Origin: JAQGMJ01 sp036498945
Lineage (GTDB): Bacteria; Pseudomonadota; Gammaproteobacteria; Burkholderiales; JAEUOS01
DNA: 64,000 nucleotides
Direction of reading: 5' to 3'
NCBI GenBank assembly: GCA_036498945.1
Contig: DASYEQ010000015.1
Coordinates: 9,177-73,176, forward strand
The translations under genes were made by a program, and so were the position numbers. The notes under the pieces are model-generated. The model saw only the letters and a list, made by a program, of their open reading frames with translations, was not told the DNA's origin and made no database searches. Within the stretch, counting starts at the first letter, position 1. Each line of letters begins with the position of its first letter. This document shows, one piece after another, positions 49,040 through 58,094 of this stretch.

Positions 49040-51301
49040 ATGAAATTCCGCTTTCCCATCGTCATCATCGATGAGGACTTCCGCTCCGAGAACACCTCGG
49101 GCCTGGGCATCCGCGCGCTCGCCGAGGCGATCGAAAAAGAAGGCATGGAAGTGCTGGGCGTGACCAGCTACGGCGACCTCTCCCAGTTCGCCCAGCAGCA
49201 GTCGCGCGCCTCCGCCTTCATCCTGTCGATCGACGACGAGGAATTCACCCCTGGGCCGGAAATCGATCCGGCGGTGGTGAACCTGCGCAGCTTCATCGAG
49301 GAAATCCGCTTCAAGAACGCGGAAATCCCGATCTATCTCTATGGCGAGACCAAGACCTCGCGCGAGATTCCCAACGACATCCTGCGCGAGCTGCATGGCT
49401 TCATCCACATGTTCGAGGACACGCCGGAATTCGTCGCCCGCCACATCATCCGCGAGGCCAAGAGCTACCTCGACAGCCTCTCGCCTCCGTTCTTCCGCGC
49501 CCTGATCCACTACGCGCAGGACGGCTCCTACTCGTGGCATTGCCCGGGGCACTCCGGCGGCGTGGCTTTCCTGAAATCGCCGATCGGCCAGATGTTCCAC
49601 CAGTTCTTCGGCGAAAACATGCTGAGGGCGGATGTCTGCAACGCGGTGGAAGAATTGGGCCAGTTGCTCGACCACACCGGTCCGGTGGCCGCTTCCGAAC
49701 GCAATGCCGCGCGCATTTTCAACGCCGACCACTGCTTTTTCGTCACCAACGGCACTTCGACCTCGAACAAGATGGTGTGGCATGCCAACGTCGCGCCCGA
49801 CGACATCGTGGTGGTGGACCGCAACTGCCACAAGTCGATCCTGCACGCCATCACGATGACGGGCGCGATTCCCGTCTTCCTGACGCCGACGCGCAACCAC
49901 CTCGGCATCATCGGCCCGATCCCGCTGGACGAGTTCAAGCCGGAAACCATTCAGAGAAAAATCGAAGCCAACCCCTTCGCCCGCGCGGCGCAGCAGCGCA
50001 ACCCGCAGCGCAAGCCGCGCATTCTCACCATCACGCAGTCCACCTATGACGGCGTGGTCTACAACGTCGAGATGCTGAAGGAGACCCTCGGCACCACCAT
50101 CGACACCCTGCATTTCGACGAAGCCTGGCTGCCGCACGCCGCTTTCCACGAGTTCTACAAGAACATGCACGCCATCGGCCGCGACCGCCCACGGCCCAAG
50201 GGGCCGCTGGTGTTCGCCACCCACTCCACCCACAAGCTTCTGGCCGGCATCTCGCAGGCCTCGCAGATCCTGGTGCAGGAATCAGAGACGCAAAAGCTCG
50301 ACCGCCACATCTTCAACGAAGCCTACCTGATGCACACCTCCACCAGCCCTCAATATGCCATCATCGCCTCGTGCGACGTGGCGGCGGCGATGATGGAGCC
50401 GCCCGGCGGCACCGCGCTGGTGGAAGAGTCGATTGCCGAGGCGCTGGACTTCCGCCGCGCCATGCGCAAGGTCGACAAGGAGTGGGGCAAGGATTGGTGG
50501 TTCCAGGTCTGGGGCCCGACCAGCCTGGCCGCCGACGGCATCGGCTCGCGTGAAGACTGGATGCTCAAGGCCAACGAAAAGTGGCACGGCTTCGGCAACA
50601 TCGCCCCCGGCTTCAACATGCTGGACCCGATCAAGGCCACGGTCATCACCCCCGGCCTGGACGTTTCCGGCAAGTTCGCCAAGACCGGCATTCCCGCCTC
50701 CATCCTCACCAAGTTCCTGGCCGAGCACGGCGTTATCGTGGAGAAGACCGGGCTCTATTCGTTCTTCATCATGTTCACCATCGGCATCACCAAGGGCCGC
50801 TGGAACACCCTGGTGACCGCGCTGCAGCAGTTCAAGGACGACTACGACAAGAACCAGCCGCTGTGGCGCATCCTGCCGGAATTCTGCGCCGCGCATCCGC
50901 GCTACGAGCGCACCGGCCTGAAAGACCTGTGCCAGCAGATCCACGACATGTACAAGGCGAGCGACGTGGCGCGCCTGACCACGGAAATGTACCTGTCCGA
51001 CATGCAGCCGGCGATGAAGCCCTCGGACGCCTACGCCATGCTGGCGCACCGCGAGATCGAGCGCGTGGAAATCGACCATCTCGAAGGCCGCGTCACCAGC
51101 ATCCTGCTTACACCCTACCCGCCCGGCATTCCGCTGCTGATTCCTGGCGAGCGCTTCAACAAGACCATTGTCGAATACCTCAAGTTTGCCCGTGTCTTCA
51201 ACGAGAAATTCCCCGGCTTCGATACCGACATCCACGGCTTGGTGGAAGAGGAAATCGACGGCAAACGGCGCTATTTCGTCGATTGCGTGAAAGCGAAATA
51301 A
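49040..51301 (+). CDS. biodegradative-type Orn/Lys/Arg decarboxylase
   Basis: 753 residues, PLP-dependent class I decarboxylase. N-terminal wing (FPIVIIDEDFRSENTSGLGIRALAEAIEKEG), then the fold-type I core with CPGHSGGVAFLKSPIGQMFHQFFGEN, the PLP-binding Lys399 in HSTHKLLAG, and the C-terminal domain. It decarboxylates ornithine, lysine or arginine to a polyamine precursor; similar ~750-residue proteins are widespread in Burkholderiales and databases do not agree on the substrate. Start at 49040 with GGAG seven bases upstream. It ends at a terminator at 51322. Confidence 0.93.
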   Translation: MKFRFPIVIIDEDFRSENTSGLGIRALAEAIEKEGMEVLGVTSYGDLSQFAQQQSRASAFILSIDDEEFTPGPEIDPAVVNLRSFIEEIRFKNAEIPIYLYGETKTSREIPNDILRELHGFIHMFEDTPEFVARHIIREAKSYLDSLSPPFFRALIHYAQDGSYSWHCPGHSGGVAFLKSPIGQMFHQFFGENMLRADVCNAVEELGQLLDHTGPVAASERNAARIFNADHCFFVTNGTSTSNKMVWHANVAPDDIVVVDRNCHKSILHAITMTGAIPVFLTPTRNHLGIIGPIPLDEFKPETIQRKIEANPFARAAQQRNPQRKPRILTITQSTYDGVVYNVEMLKETLGTTIDTLHFDEAWLPHAAFHEFYKNMHAIGRDRPRPKGPLVFATHSTHKLLAGISQASQILVQESETQKLDRHIFNEAYLMHTSTSPQYAIIASCDVAAAMMEPPGGTALVEESIAEALDFRRAMRKVDKEWGKDWWFQVWGPTSLAADGIGSREDWMLKANEKWHGFGNIAPGFNMLDPIKATVITPGLDVSGKFAKTGIPASILTKFLAEHGVIVEKTGLYSFFIMFTIGITKGRWNTLVTALQQFKDDYDKNQPLWRILPEFCAAHPRYERTGLKDLCQQIHDMYKASDVARLTTEMYLSDMQPAMKPSDAYAMLAHREIERVEIDHLEGRVTSILLTPYPPGIPLLIPGERFNKTIVEYLKFARVFNEKFPGFDTDIHGLVEEEIDGKRRYFVDCVKAK

Positions 51302-51321
51302 CCGGTCGACTTACCCGTTCC

Positions 51322-51348
51322 AAAAGGCCCCGCTCGCGGGGCCTTTTT
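51322..51348 (+). terminator. intrinsic terminator of the decarboxylase gene
   Basis: AAAAGGCCCC-GCTCGC-GGGGCCTTTTT: a 10-bp stem with a five-T tail, 20 bp after the stop. Confidence 0.9.
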
Positions 51349-51458
51349 ACATTGCGCCGCAACGCAGCGCGCTTATGCCGCCGAAAAGGTCGAAGACGAC
51401 ATCCACCCTCCTCCGGCATCTGTAGCATACGCAGTCCCCGCAACAAGGAAAACAAAGC

Positions 51459-51842
51459 ATGCGCCTGTTCAGAATTTTCACCAAACCGTCCGGCGAATCC
51501 GGCATCGAAATCCGCGAGGTGCCGATGAGCAAGGAAGCGCGCCCGCTGTCGGCCACCTTCCCCGCCATGAATATCTTCTTCCGCGAAACGCCGGAAGGCA
51601 ATGTCGAGGACTTCCACCGCGCGCCGCGGCGCCAGCTGATCTTTCTGACCTCGGGCATCCTCGAGCTGGAAAGCAGCGAGGGCAAACGCTTCATCTGCCG
51701 CCCCGGCGACCTGATCTTCGCCGAGGACCATACCGGCAAAGGCCACATCACCCGCTCGCTGCGCGACATCCGCGGCTTCGTGCACGTTGTAGTCCCGCTG
51801 GAATTCGATGTATCGGACTGGCCGCTGATCACCGCGGCCTGA
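51459..51842 (+). CDS. small cupin-fold protein
   Basis: 127 residues, single cupin barrel. RQLIFLTSGILELESSEGKRFICRPGDLIFAEDHTGKGHIT carries a conserved-barrel pattern with the second-motif PGD and a His pair near DHTGKGH that could hold a metal, but the classic first motif (GxHxH) is not seen, so the metal site may be incomplete. No signal peptide. Followed 42 bp later by the Bug receptor gene, with which it may form an operon and so handle a related small acid. Confidence 0.8.
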   Translation: MRLFRIFTKPSGESGIEIREVPMSKEARPLSATFPAMNIFFRETPEGNVEDFHRAPRRQLIFLTSGILELESSEGKRFICRPGDLIFAEDHTGKGHITRSLRDIRGFVHVVVPLEFDVSDWPLITAA

Positions 51843-51884
51843 CCGGTCAACGACCACAAACGATAAACAAACAAGGAGACAAAA

Positions 51885-52862
51885 ATGAAACGCTGGCTTT
51901 TACCGCTGGCAGCGCCGCTGTTCGCGCTTTCCGCCACCCTCGCCTGCACCCAGGCTTCCGCACAAACCCCGAAGCCGCCGATGCGCATCATCGTACCGTT
52001 TGCCGCCGGCGGCGCCAGCGACTTCTATTCACGCATCGTCGCGCAAAAAATCACCGAGCAGACCGGCAAGACCATCGTGGTGGAGAACCGCACCGGCGCG
52101 GGCGGGCGCATCGCTTTCGAATACGCCGCCCATGCGCCCAATGATGGCAGCGTAGTCGCTCTGATCGACGCCACCTACGCCATGCTGCCGGGCCTGTTCG
52201 ACAAGAGACTGCCCTGGGACATCAACAGCGACCTGGTGCCGGCCGCGATGATCACACAGACGCCCTTCGTCATCATCGTTCCCACCAAGTCCAAGTACCA
52301 GACCCTGATGGATCTGATCAATGACGCGAAAGCCCGCCCCGGCAAGCTCAACTTCGGCTCCGCCGGCGTCGGCAGCGTGAACCACATCGTCACCGAGCGC
52401 TTTCGCAGCGATGCCAAGATCACCATCACCCACATTCCCTATCGCGGCATGAGCGAAGCCAGCGTGGCGCTGCAGGCGGGCGAACTCGATCTGATCATCG
52501 CCGCCTCGCCCACCGCACTGGGACCGATCCAGGGCGGCAAGGTACGGGCGCTGGCGGTCACCACTGCCAAGCGCTCGGCAGCCCTGCCCAATGTACCCAC
52601 GGCCTCCGAGGCGGGCGTGCCGCCCTACATCACCACCAACTGGTTCGGCTGGGCCGTGCCCAAGGGCACCTCGAAGGAATTCATCCAGACCCTGCACGAG
52701 GACGTGGTGAAGGCGGTCAACTCGCCCGACGTGCGCGACCGCCTGGCGGCCCAGGGCGCCGAGCCGTCGAATTTCACCACCGAGGATTTCGCCCGCTTCC
52801 TGCGCGAAGACACCAAGCGCTGGACCGACGTGATCAAGGCGAACAACATCAAGATCGAGTAG
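51885..52862 (+). CDS. Bug-family periplasmic solute receptor
   Basis: 325 residues with a Sec signal peptide (LPLAAPLFALSATLACTQASAQ, probable cleavage after ASA). The mature start TPKPPMRIIVPFAAGGASDFYSRIVAQKITEQTGKTIVVENRTGAGGRIA and the segment RPGKLNFGSAGVGSVNHIVTERF are Bug hallmarks. It is distinct from the receptor at 23789. Bug proteins bind carboxylates or small amides and often lack local membrane genes, as here. AAGGAG lies eight bases before the ATG. It ends at a bidirectional terminator. Confidence 0.92.
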   Translation: MKRWLLPLAAPLFALSATLACTQASAQTPKPPMRIIVPFAAGGASDFYSRIVAQKITEQTGKTIVVENRTGAGGRIAFEYAAHAPNDGSVVALIDATYAMLPGLFDKRLPWDINSDLVPAAMITQTPFVIIVPTKSKYQTLMDLINDAKARPGKLNFGSAGVGSVNHIVTERFRSDAKITITHIPYRGMSEASVALQAGELDLIIAASPTALGPIQGGKVRALAVTTAKRSAALPNVPTASEAGVPPYITTNWFGWAVPKGTSKEFIQTLHEDVVKAVNSPDVRDRLAAQGAEPSNFTTEDFARFLREDTKRWTDVIKANNIKIE

Positions 52863-52874
52863 CCGCCAAAAACA

Positions 52875-52904
52875 AAGGGCCACCCTGCGGTGGCCCTTCT
52901 TTTA
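52875..52904. terminator. bidirectional terminator between the Bug gene and tRNA-Arg
   Basis: AAGGGCCACC-CTGC-GGTGGCCCTT, followed by CTTTT on the plus strand and by TTTGTTTTT when read from the tRNA side. Confidence 0.9.
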
Positions 52905-52906
52905 TG

Positions 52907-52983
52907 TGGTGCGGCTGGAGAGACTCGAACTCCCGGCCCCTTGGTTCGTAGCCAAGTACTCTATCCAACTGAGCTACAGCCGC
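52907..52983 (-). tRNA. tRNA-Arg (anticodon ACG)
   Basis: A 77-nt cloverleaf on the minus strand: acceptor GCGGCTG/CAGCCGC, D-arm with GCTCAGTTGGATAGAGT, anticodon stem CTTGG/CCAAG enclosing CTACGAA (anticodon ACG, whose A34 becomes inosine), T-arm GGGAGTTCGAGTCTCTC, encoded CCA. It lies alone, near a terminator on its 3' side. Confidence 0.97.
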
Positions 52984-53082
52984 ATGCGCAAATTATAACA
53001 GAAGTATGGCTTTGGGTCGAAAAATCGCAAAAACCTCGCGTTTGGCGAGTTTTCCCGGTTTTGCGTTTTGCGGAGCCCACGG

Positions 53083-54786
53083 CTACCCCGGCTCCTTGAG
53101 CCGCTGCGTCAGACGCTGTAGCGCGCTTGCCCAGTCGCGGGGCTCCGCCTGGCGGATCACTTCAACCTGCGGATACCAATAGGGCGGCCCACCGGCCGGC
53201 GCGGCCCAGCGCCAGTCGGGCGCGAACTTGGACATCACGATCGTCGGCTTGCCCATCGAGGCCGCCAGATGAGCGACCGAGGTATCCACGCTCACCACCA
53301 GGTCGAGATTGGCGATCACCGCCATGGTGTCGCTGAAATCGGCAATTTCCGGCGTGGCGGCGTAGAGATGGCGATGTGGTGCATCCAGGGCCGCAGGCAC
53401 CTGCAGGCTGACGAAATCGACCACGGCGGTCAACGCCGGGTCTCCGAGCAAGCTCGCGACCAACGCCGGCGGCATCGATTTGGAATTGCCAATGCCGGTG
53501 GCGAGGTTTGCCGCCCAGGCGATGCCCACGCGCCGCCTTCCATGGCGCGGCAGCTGTTTCGCCCAATGCGCGATTCGCTGGGGGTCGGCTTCGAGATAGG
53601 CGCAACGAAGACTCGCGGCCGCGGTGTCGATGCCCAGGCAATGCGCGATGCTGACGGCGGAAACGTAGTAATCCTCGCCGCCGGTCAACGGTATGGCGCG
53701 CGTACGCGCGTGGATTTCCGCCCGCCGCAGGGAGGGCTGGGAGGCGAATAGCGCGTACAACTCCGGGCGGCACACGTAGGCGACACGCGCGCCCTGCGCG
53801 ATCAGCGCGGGCAAATAGCGCCCGAACATGATGCTGTCGCCCAGTCCCTGCTCCTCGAAAACGACGATCTTCTTGCCTGCAAGAGACTCGCCGCGCCAAT
53901 TGGGAAACGGCAAGTGTTTCCAGTTGAAGCCCAGGGGGCGGTCAAAACGCCGCTCGTAAAGCGCCAGCCCTTCGCCGATCAGGCCACACTGCAGGCGCAA
54001 CTCGGCGAGCATGAAGTCATAGTCGGCCGAGGGAGAAACCTGGGCCAGTTGCAGCACTTGACGTTCCGCCTCATCGAGACGGCCGCTGTCGCGGTAGGCG
54101 CGCGCCAGCTCGCCGTCGAAAAATGCCAGATGCGGATACTTGTCCCGCATGGCCTGGTAAGCCTGGCTGGCCTCGTCGACGCGGTCGCGGTAGCTCAAGG
54201 CCATCGCCTCGGCCGCCTCTACCTCGGCAGTACTGCCGAAGCGCGCGCGCATCCCAGCCATCAGTTCGTCGTACTCCGCGCCATCGACGCGCAGGCGATG
54301 CAACACCTGCTGGTACAGCGTCCAGGTGCCGATCGTGGCCCCGGCGTGCGCCAATACGGGGCGCAATGTCTCGCGCGCTTCGGCGGCGAAGTTCTCCACC
54401 ATGGGTCCGCATAGCTCGGCCAGCAGCGCGGGATCGGGCTTCACGTGCGCCAGCGCATAGCGCCACGCGGCCAGCGCGCTGTCGTTGCGGTCGGTGGTGA
54501 GCAGTAGCGCAATCAGCTTCAGGTAGGGGTCGACGAAATCGGGCCGGCTGAGGATGGCGCGCTCATAGAAGTCCTGCGCGGCGTCGAGGCGCTCCTGCTG
54601 ATGGGCAATGCGCCCCTTGAGATAGAGCGCATCGACCTGGTTGCCTTCAAGCGCAAGGATGCGGTCGGCGGCCTGCGCGGCGGCGGCAAGCTCGCCGCGG
54701 CCGAAGGCCTCGAAACCCTGCTCGATCAGCGCGAGGATTTCGGCGTCGGGAAGCTTGGCGGAACCGGGCTGGGACAAGAGTGACAT
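53083..54786 (-). CDS. TPR protein with a glycosyltransferase family 9-like domain
   Basis: 567 residues from the ATG at 54786; the frame is open upstream into the divergent region before prfC. The first 270 residues are TPR-like helical repeats (IEQGFEAFGRGELAAAAQAADRILAL, ALYLKGRIAHQQERLDAAQDFYERAI, ELARAYRDSGRLDEAERQVLQLAQV). The second half resembles heptosyltransferase-type GT9: IVVFEEQGLGDSIMFGRYLPAL, RRVGIAWAANLATGIGNSKSM and DLVVSVDTSVAHLAASMGKPTIVM. It may glycosylate a protein or envelope glycan using the TPR part for docking, as in O-GlcNAc transferase-like fusions. No signal peptide; cytoplasmic. It is divergent from prfC. Confidence 0.85.
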   Translation of the reverse strand: MSLLSQPGSAKLPDAEILALIEQGFEAFGRGELAAAAQAADRILALEGNQVDALYLKGRIAHQQERLDAAQDFYERAILSRPDFVDPYLKLIALLLTTDRNDSALAAWRYALAHVKPDPALLAELCGPMVENFAAEARETLRPVLAHAGATIGTWTLYQQVLHRLRVDGAEYDELMAGMRARFGSTAEVEAAEAMALSYRDRVDEASQAYQAMRDKYPHLAFFDGELARAYRDSGRLDEAERQVLQLAQVSPSADYDFMLAELRLQCGLIGEGLALYERRFDRPLGFNWKHLPFPNWRGESLAGKKIVVFEEQGLGDSIMFGRYLPALIAQGARVAYVCRPELYALFASQPSLRRAEIHARTRAIPLTGGEDYYVSAVSIAHCLGIDTAAASLRCAYLEADPQRIAHWAKQLPRHGRRRVGIAWAANLATGIGNSKSMPPALVASLLGDPALTAVVDFVSLQVPAALDAPHRHLYAATPEIADFSDTMAVIANLDLVVSVDTSVAHLAASMGKPTIVMSKFAPDWRWAAPAGGPPYWYPQVEVIRQAEPRDWASALQRLTQRLKEPG

Positions 54787-54925
54787 GGGCGGGCAGAGAG
54801 GGGCGCGGCGGCAGGCTGGCGGATGATACCCATATCGGGCCGCGCGCGCCCGGTCAAGAGCGCTCGAAGTGCGTAAACTAGCGCCTGGCAACGAAAAAGC
54901 ATCAAAGAAGGAAGGATTTGGCTGC

Positions 54926-56542
54926 ATGCAGGACCCGAAAATCGCCGAGGAAACGCGGCGCAGGCGCACATTCGCCATCATTTCCCACCCCGACGCGGGC
55001 AAGACCACGCTGACCGAAAAGCTGTTGCTGTTCGCCGGCGCCATCAACATTGCCGGCAGCGTGAAGGCGCGCAAGGCGACGCGCCACGCCACCTCCGACT
55101 GGATGGAAATCGAGAAGCAGCGCGGCATCTCGGTGGCCTCTTCCGTGATGCAGATGGACTACCGTGACTGCGTCATCAACCTCCTCGACACCCCCGGCCA
55201 CCAGGACTTCTCGGAAGATACCTACCGCGTGCTCACCGCTGTCGATGCTGCGCTGATGGTGATCGACGCCGCCAACGGTGTGGAGCCGCAGACCAAGCGC
55301 CTGCTGGAAGTCTGCCGCCAGCGCAACACCCCGATCCTCACCTTCATCAACAAGATGGACCGCGAGGTGAAAGAGCCGATGGACCTGATCGAGGAAATCG
55401 AGCAGACCCTCGGCATGGACGTGGCGCCCCTCACCTGGCCGGTGGGCATGGGCAAGCGCTTCCACGGCGTCTACGACCTGCGCAACTCGCGCATGCGCGT
55501 CTTCCGCGCCGGCGAGGACCGCCGCACCGACGAAGACGAGGTGATCGAAGACCTCACCACGCCCGACATCAAGGAGCGCTTCGGCGCCGAGCTTGCGCAG
55601 GCGCAAGGCGAGATCGATCTCGTCACCTCCGCCTCCATGCCCTTCGACAGCCCCGAATTCCTCGCCGGCCGCCAGACCCCCTGCTTCTTCGGCTCGGCAA
55701 TCAACAACTTCGGCGTGCAGGAAGTGCTCGACGCCCTGGTTGACCTGGCCCCGCATCCCGGCGCGCGCAAGGCGATCGAACGCGAGGTCAAGCCTGACGA
55801 AACCAAGTTCACCGCCGTGGTGTTCAAGATCCAGGCCAACATGGACCCGGCGCACCGCGACCGCATCGCCTTCGCCCGCGTCTCTTCCGGCAAGTTCACC
55901 CGCGGGATGAAATTCAAGGTGGTGCGCACGGGTAAGGACATCCGTCCGGGTTCGGTGGTCTCCTTCCTCTCGCAGCGCCGCGAGTTGCTGGAAGAAGCGT
56001 ACGCCGGCGACATCATCGGCATTCCCAACCACGGCACCCTGCAGCTGGGCGACACGCTCACCGAAGGCGAATCGCTGCAATTCACCGGCCTGCCCTTCTT
56101 CGCCCCCGAAATGTTCAAGGCGGTGGAAGTGGCCGACCCGATGCGCGCCAAGCAATTGCGCACTGGCCTGACGCAACTGGGCGAAGAAGGCGCGATCCAG
56201 GTGTTCCGCCCGCATACCGGCGGCGCACTGCTGCTGGGCGCGGTGGGCACGCTGCAGTTCGACGTGGTGGCGCACCGCCTGCAGCATGAGTACGGCGTCG
56301 AAGCGCGATACCTGCAATCCAAATACATGATGGCGCGCTGGGTCACCTGCGACAACGAGCGCGAACTGTCGCGCTTCATCGATGCCAACGCCCACCGCAT
56401 CGCCTATGACGCCGTCGATGCGCCTACTTTCCTGGTCTCCTTTCCGGCTGAATTGCGGGTGATCGAAGAGCAGTGGAAGGACATCCGCTTCCACGCGCTG
56501 CGCGAGCACGCTGGCCTGGTCTTTTCCAGCGCCGGGTCCTGA
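54926..56542 (+). CDS. prfC: peptide chain release factor 3
   Basis: 538 residues, translational GTPase that recycles RF1/RF2. G1 HPDAGKTT (21-28), G2 region RKATRHATSDWMEIEKQRGISVASSVM, G3 DTPGHQDF, G4 NKMD and the RF3-specific domain II/III motifs (GMKFKVVRTGKDIRPG, FFAPEMFKAVEVADP) are all present. The start at 54926 has GGAAGG about ten bases upstream; an in-frame GTG at 54869 is less convincing. The last 9 codons and the stop lie in the first unit of a 36-bp repeat array (56513-56620). Confidence 0.96.
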   Translation: MQDPKIAEETRRRRTFAIISHPDAGKTTLTEKLLLFAGAINIAGSVKARKATRHATSDWMEIEKQRGISVASSVMQMDYRDCVINLLDTPGHQDFSEDTYRVLTAVDAALMVIDAANGVEPQTKRLLEVCRQRNTPILTFINKMDREVKEPMDLIEEIEQTLGMDVAPLTWPVGMGKRFHGVYDLRNSRMRVFRAGEDRRTDEDEVIEDLTTPDIKERFGAELAQAQGEIDLVTSASMPFDSPEFLAGRQTPCFFGSAINNFGVQEVLDALVDLAPHPGARKAIEREVKPDETKFTAVVFKIQANMDPAHRDRIAFARVSSGKFTRGMKFKVVRTGKDIRPGSVVSFLSQRRELLEEAYAGDIIGIPNHGTLQLGDTLTEGESLQFTGLPFFAPEMFKAVEVADPMRAKQLRTGLTQLGEEGAIQVFRPHTGGALLLGAVGTLQFDVVAHRLQHEYGVEARYLQSKYMMARWVTCDNERELSRFIDANAHRIAYDAVDAPTFLVSFPAELRVIEEQWKDIRFHALREHAGLVFSSAGS

Positions 56543-56620
56543 AGATCCGGCCTGGTATTTTCCAGCACCAGCGCTTGAAACCCGGGCCGATGCTTTTCAG
56601 CATCGGCCCGCATCGATGTC
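56513..56620. repeat. three 36-bp units across the prfC stop codon
   Basis: Units start at 56513, 56549 and 56585. Units 1 and 2 share 26 of 36 bases, including GGCCTGGTxTTTTCCAGC (17 of 18), and each, read in the prfC frame, gives GLVFSS plus three residues and a TGA stop. Unit 3 is more diverged but keeps GGCC...TTTTCAGC and forms an 11-bp hairpin (56583-56593 with 56600-56610). On the minus strand the units read as a 12-residue period, which is why a spurious ORF appears there. Confidence 0.75.
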
Positions 56621-56726
56621 ATCGTGATGCGGCACATTCGTGCCGCCTGCGCCTCAACCCCGTATAGTGTCGCGCGAGCAGCGCGCGGCCTGCGCGCGCT
56701 TCCATTTCGCCAACAAGGAGACTTAA

Positions 56727-57593
56727 ATGAACTGGACTGAACGCCGCAAGCGCTTTCGCGCCATCATCGCCGGCAACCAATGCGTCTACCCCGGCTCGGT
56801 GTTCGATGCCCTGTCGGCGCGCGCCGCCGAAGACATCGGTTTCGAGATCGGCATGTTCGCCGGCTCCGTCGCCTCCCTTGCCATCGTCGGCGGGCCGGAC
56901 ATCGCCGTCATCACCCTCTCCGAATTCGCCGACCAGGCCTATCGTATCTGCCGCGCCGGCAATCTCGCCCTGATGGTCGACGCCGACCACGGCTACGGCA
57001 ACGCACTCAACGTGCGCCGCACCGTCGAGGAACTGGAAACCGCCGGCGTCTCCGGCCTCTCCATTGAAGACACCGAACTGCCCGCTGCCTTCGGCGCCGG
57101 CACCAAGGCCACCCTGCTGTCGAAAGAGGAAGGCGTGGGCAAGATGAAGGCCGCTGTCTCCGCGCGCCAGGATCCGGATCTCGTCATCGCCGGGCGCACC
57201 AGCGCGATCTCCATCACCGGTCTTGACGACACCATCGTCCGCGTACAGGCATATGAGGCCTGCGGCGTCGATGCGCTGTTCATCGTCGGCATGAAGACCC
57301 GCGAGCAGCTTGAAACCGTCTTCAAGGCAACCAAGGCGCCGCTGATCCTCGGCGGCGTCCCCGCCGACATGATGGACCGTGAATACCTGTCGAGCCGGCG
57401 CGTGCGCATCTGCCTCACCGGCCACCAGCCTTTCATGGCCAGCGTGCAGGCGGCGTACTCCACCCTCAAGGCGCTTCGCGACGGCACCGACCCCGCCAAG
57501 CTTCCCGGCGTCGCCCCCGTCGCGCTGATGAAGCAGTTGACGCGCGATGCGGACTACGCCAAGTGGGCCGAGGAATACCTGGGCGGCAAATAG
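56727..57593 (+). CDS. oxaloacetate decarboxylase-like protein (isocitrate lyase/PEP mutase superfamily)
   Basis: 288 residues. The run FRAIIAGNQCVYPGSVFDALSARAAEDIGFEIGMFAGSVASL and DADHGYGNALNVRRTVEELETAGVSGLSIEDTELPAAFG place it with the Pseudomonas aeruginosa PA4872-type oxaloacetate decarboxylases of this superfamily, which have the same length. Metal ligands of the DxD type are in MVDADHG. The isocitrate-lyase catalytic KKCGH loop is absent, which argues against that activity. AAGGAG lies seven bases before the ATG. It is followed by two hairpins (57613-57644 and 57671-57686) that probably end its transcript. Confidence 0.85.
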   Translation: MNWTERRKRFRAIIAGNQCVYPGSVFDALSARAAEDIGFEIGMFAGSVASLAIVGGPDIAVITLSEFADQAYRICRAGNLALMVDADHGYGNALNVRRTVEELETAGVSGLSIEDTELPAAFGAGTKATLLSKEEGVGKMKAAVSARQDPDLVIAGRTSAISITGLDDTIVRVQAYEACGVDALFIVGMKTREQLETVFKATKAPLILGGVPADMMDREYLSSRRVRICLTGHQPFMASVQAAYSTLKALRDGTDPAKLPGVAPVALMKQLTRDADYAKWAEEYLGGK

Positions 57594-58094
57594 CGCCCGA
57601 ACGCAGTGCATCGTTCGCGGCACCCGCTCATCGTGGCCGCGAACAAAATGAGGAAGCCCGGCTTGGTGCAATTTGCGGGAGCAAATGGAATGCCCACGCG
57701 TCAAATTTTCCGTGAAACATTTCCGCCCCCTCCTCGTCAAACTCTTGTTACGGCAGAGGAAAAACCCTTCTAATGCTTTCGTATTATTGACCGGACGCCC
57801 AAGCGCTTTGTAGCTTGAACGGGAGCAGTGGGTAATGCGCCATGCACCTGCTGCCATGCAGCACCAGCTGGTGCTTGATTTATCGGTTCCTCCGGGTGCA
57901 ACATTTCCCTGAACGCACGCCGCCTGGCCTGAAAAGGGCACGGTTACGCGTGAGCAAGGATCTGCATTGTGAGCCTGAATCCGTTTATACCGATTCACGT
58001 GATTTCCTGCCTCGTGCGCCCGCATGCAGGCGACGGGATGCAAGACGTGTCCGTGACTCATCGCGCGCGCCGCGCGCATCCATGAGCGGCGGAC
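57594..58094. other. 501-bp intergenic region before the GAF histidine kinase
   Basis: No credible gene. Structures: GTTCGCGGC/GCCGCGAAC inverted repeat at 57613-57644, ATTTGC-GGGA-GCAAAT hairpin at 57671-57686, palindrome GCACCAGCTGGTGC at 57861-57874, and TGAATC-N10-GATTCA at 57976-57997 around a TTTATA. The last could be an operator or promoter element of the kinase gene. A small ORF from 57842 has no ribosome site or family match. Confidence 0.45.

Noticed and set aside
56404..56637. Minus-strand 77-codon frame with a 12-residue period
   Set aside because: The period is the translation of the 36-bp repeat, and the frame overlaps the prfC end; it is not a protein gene.
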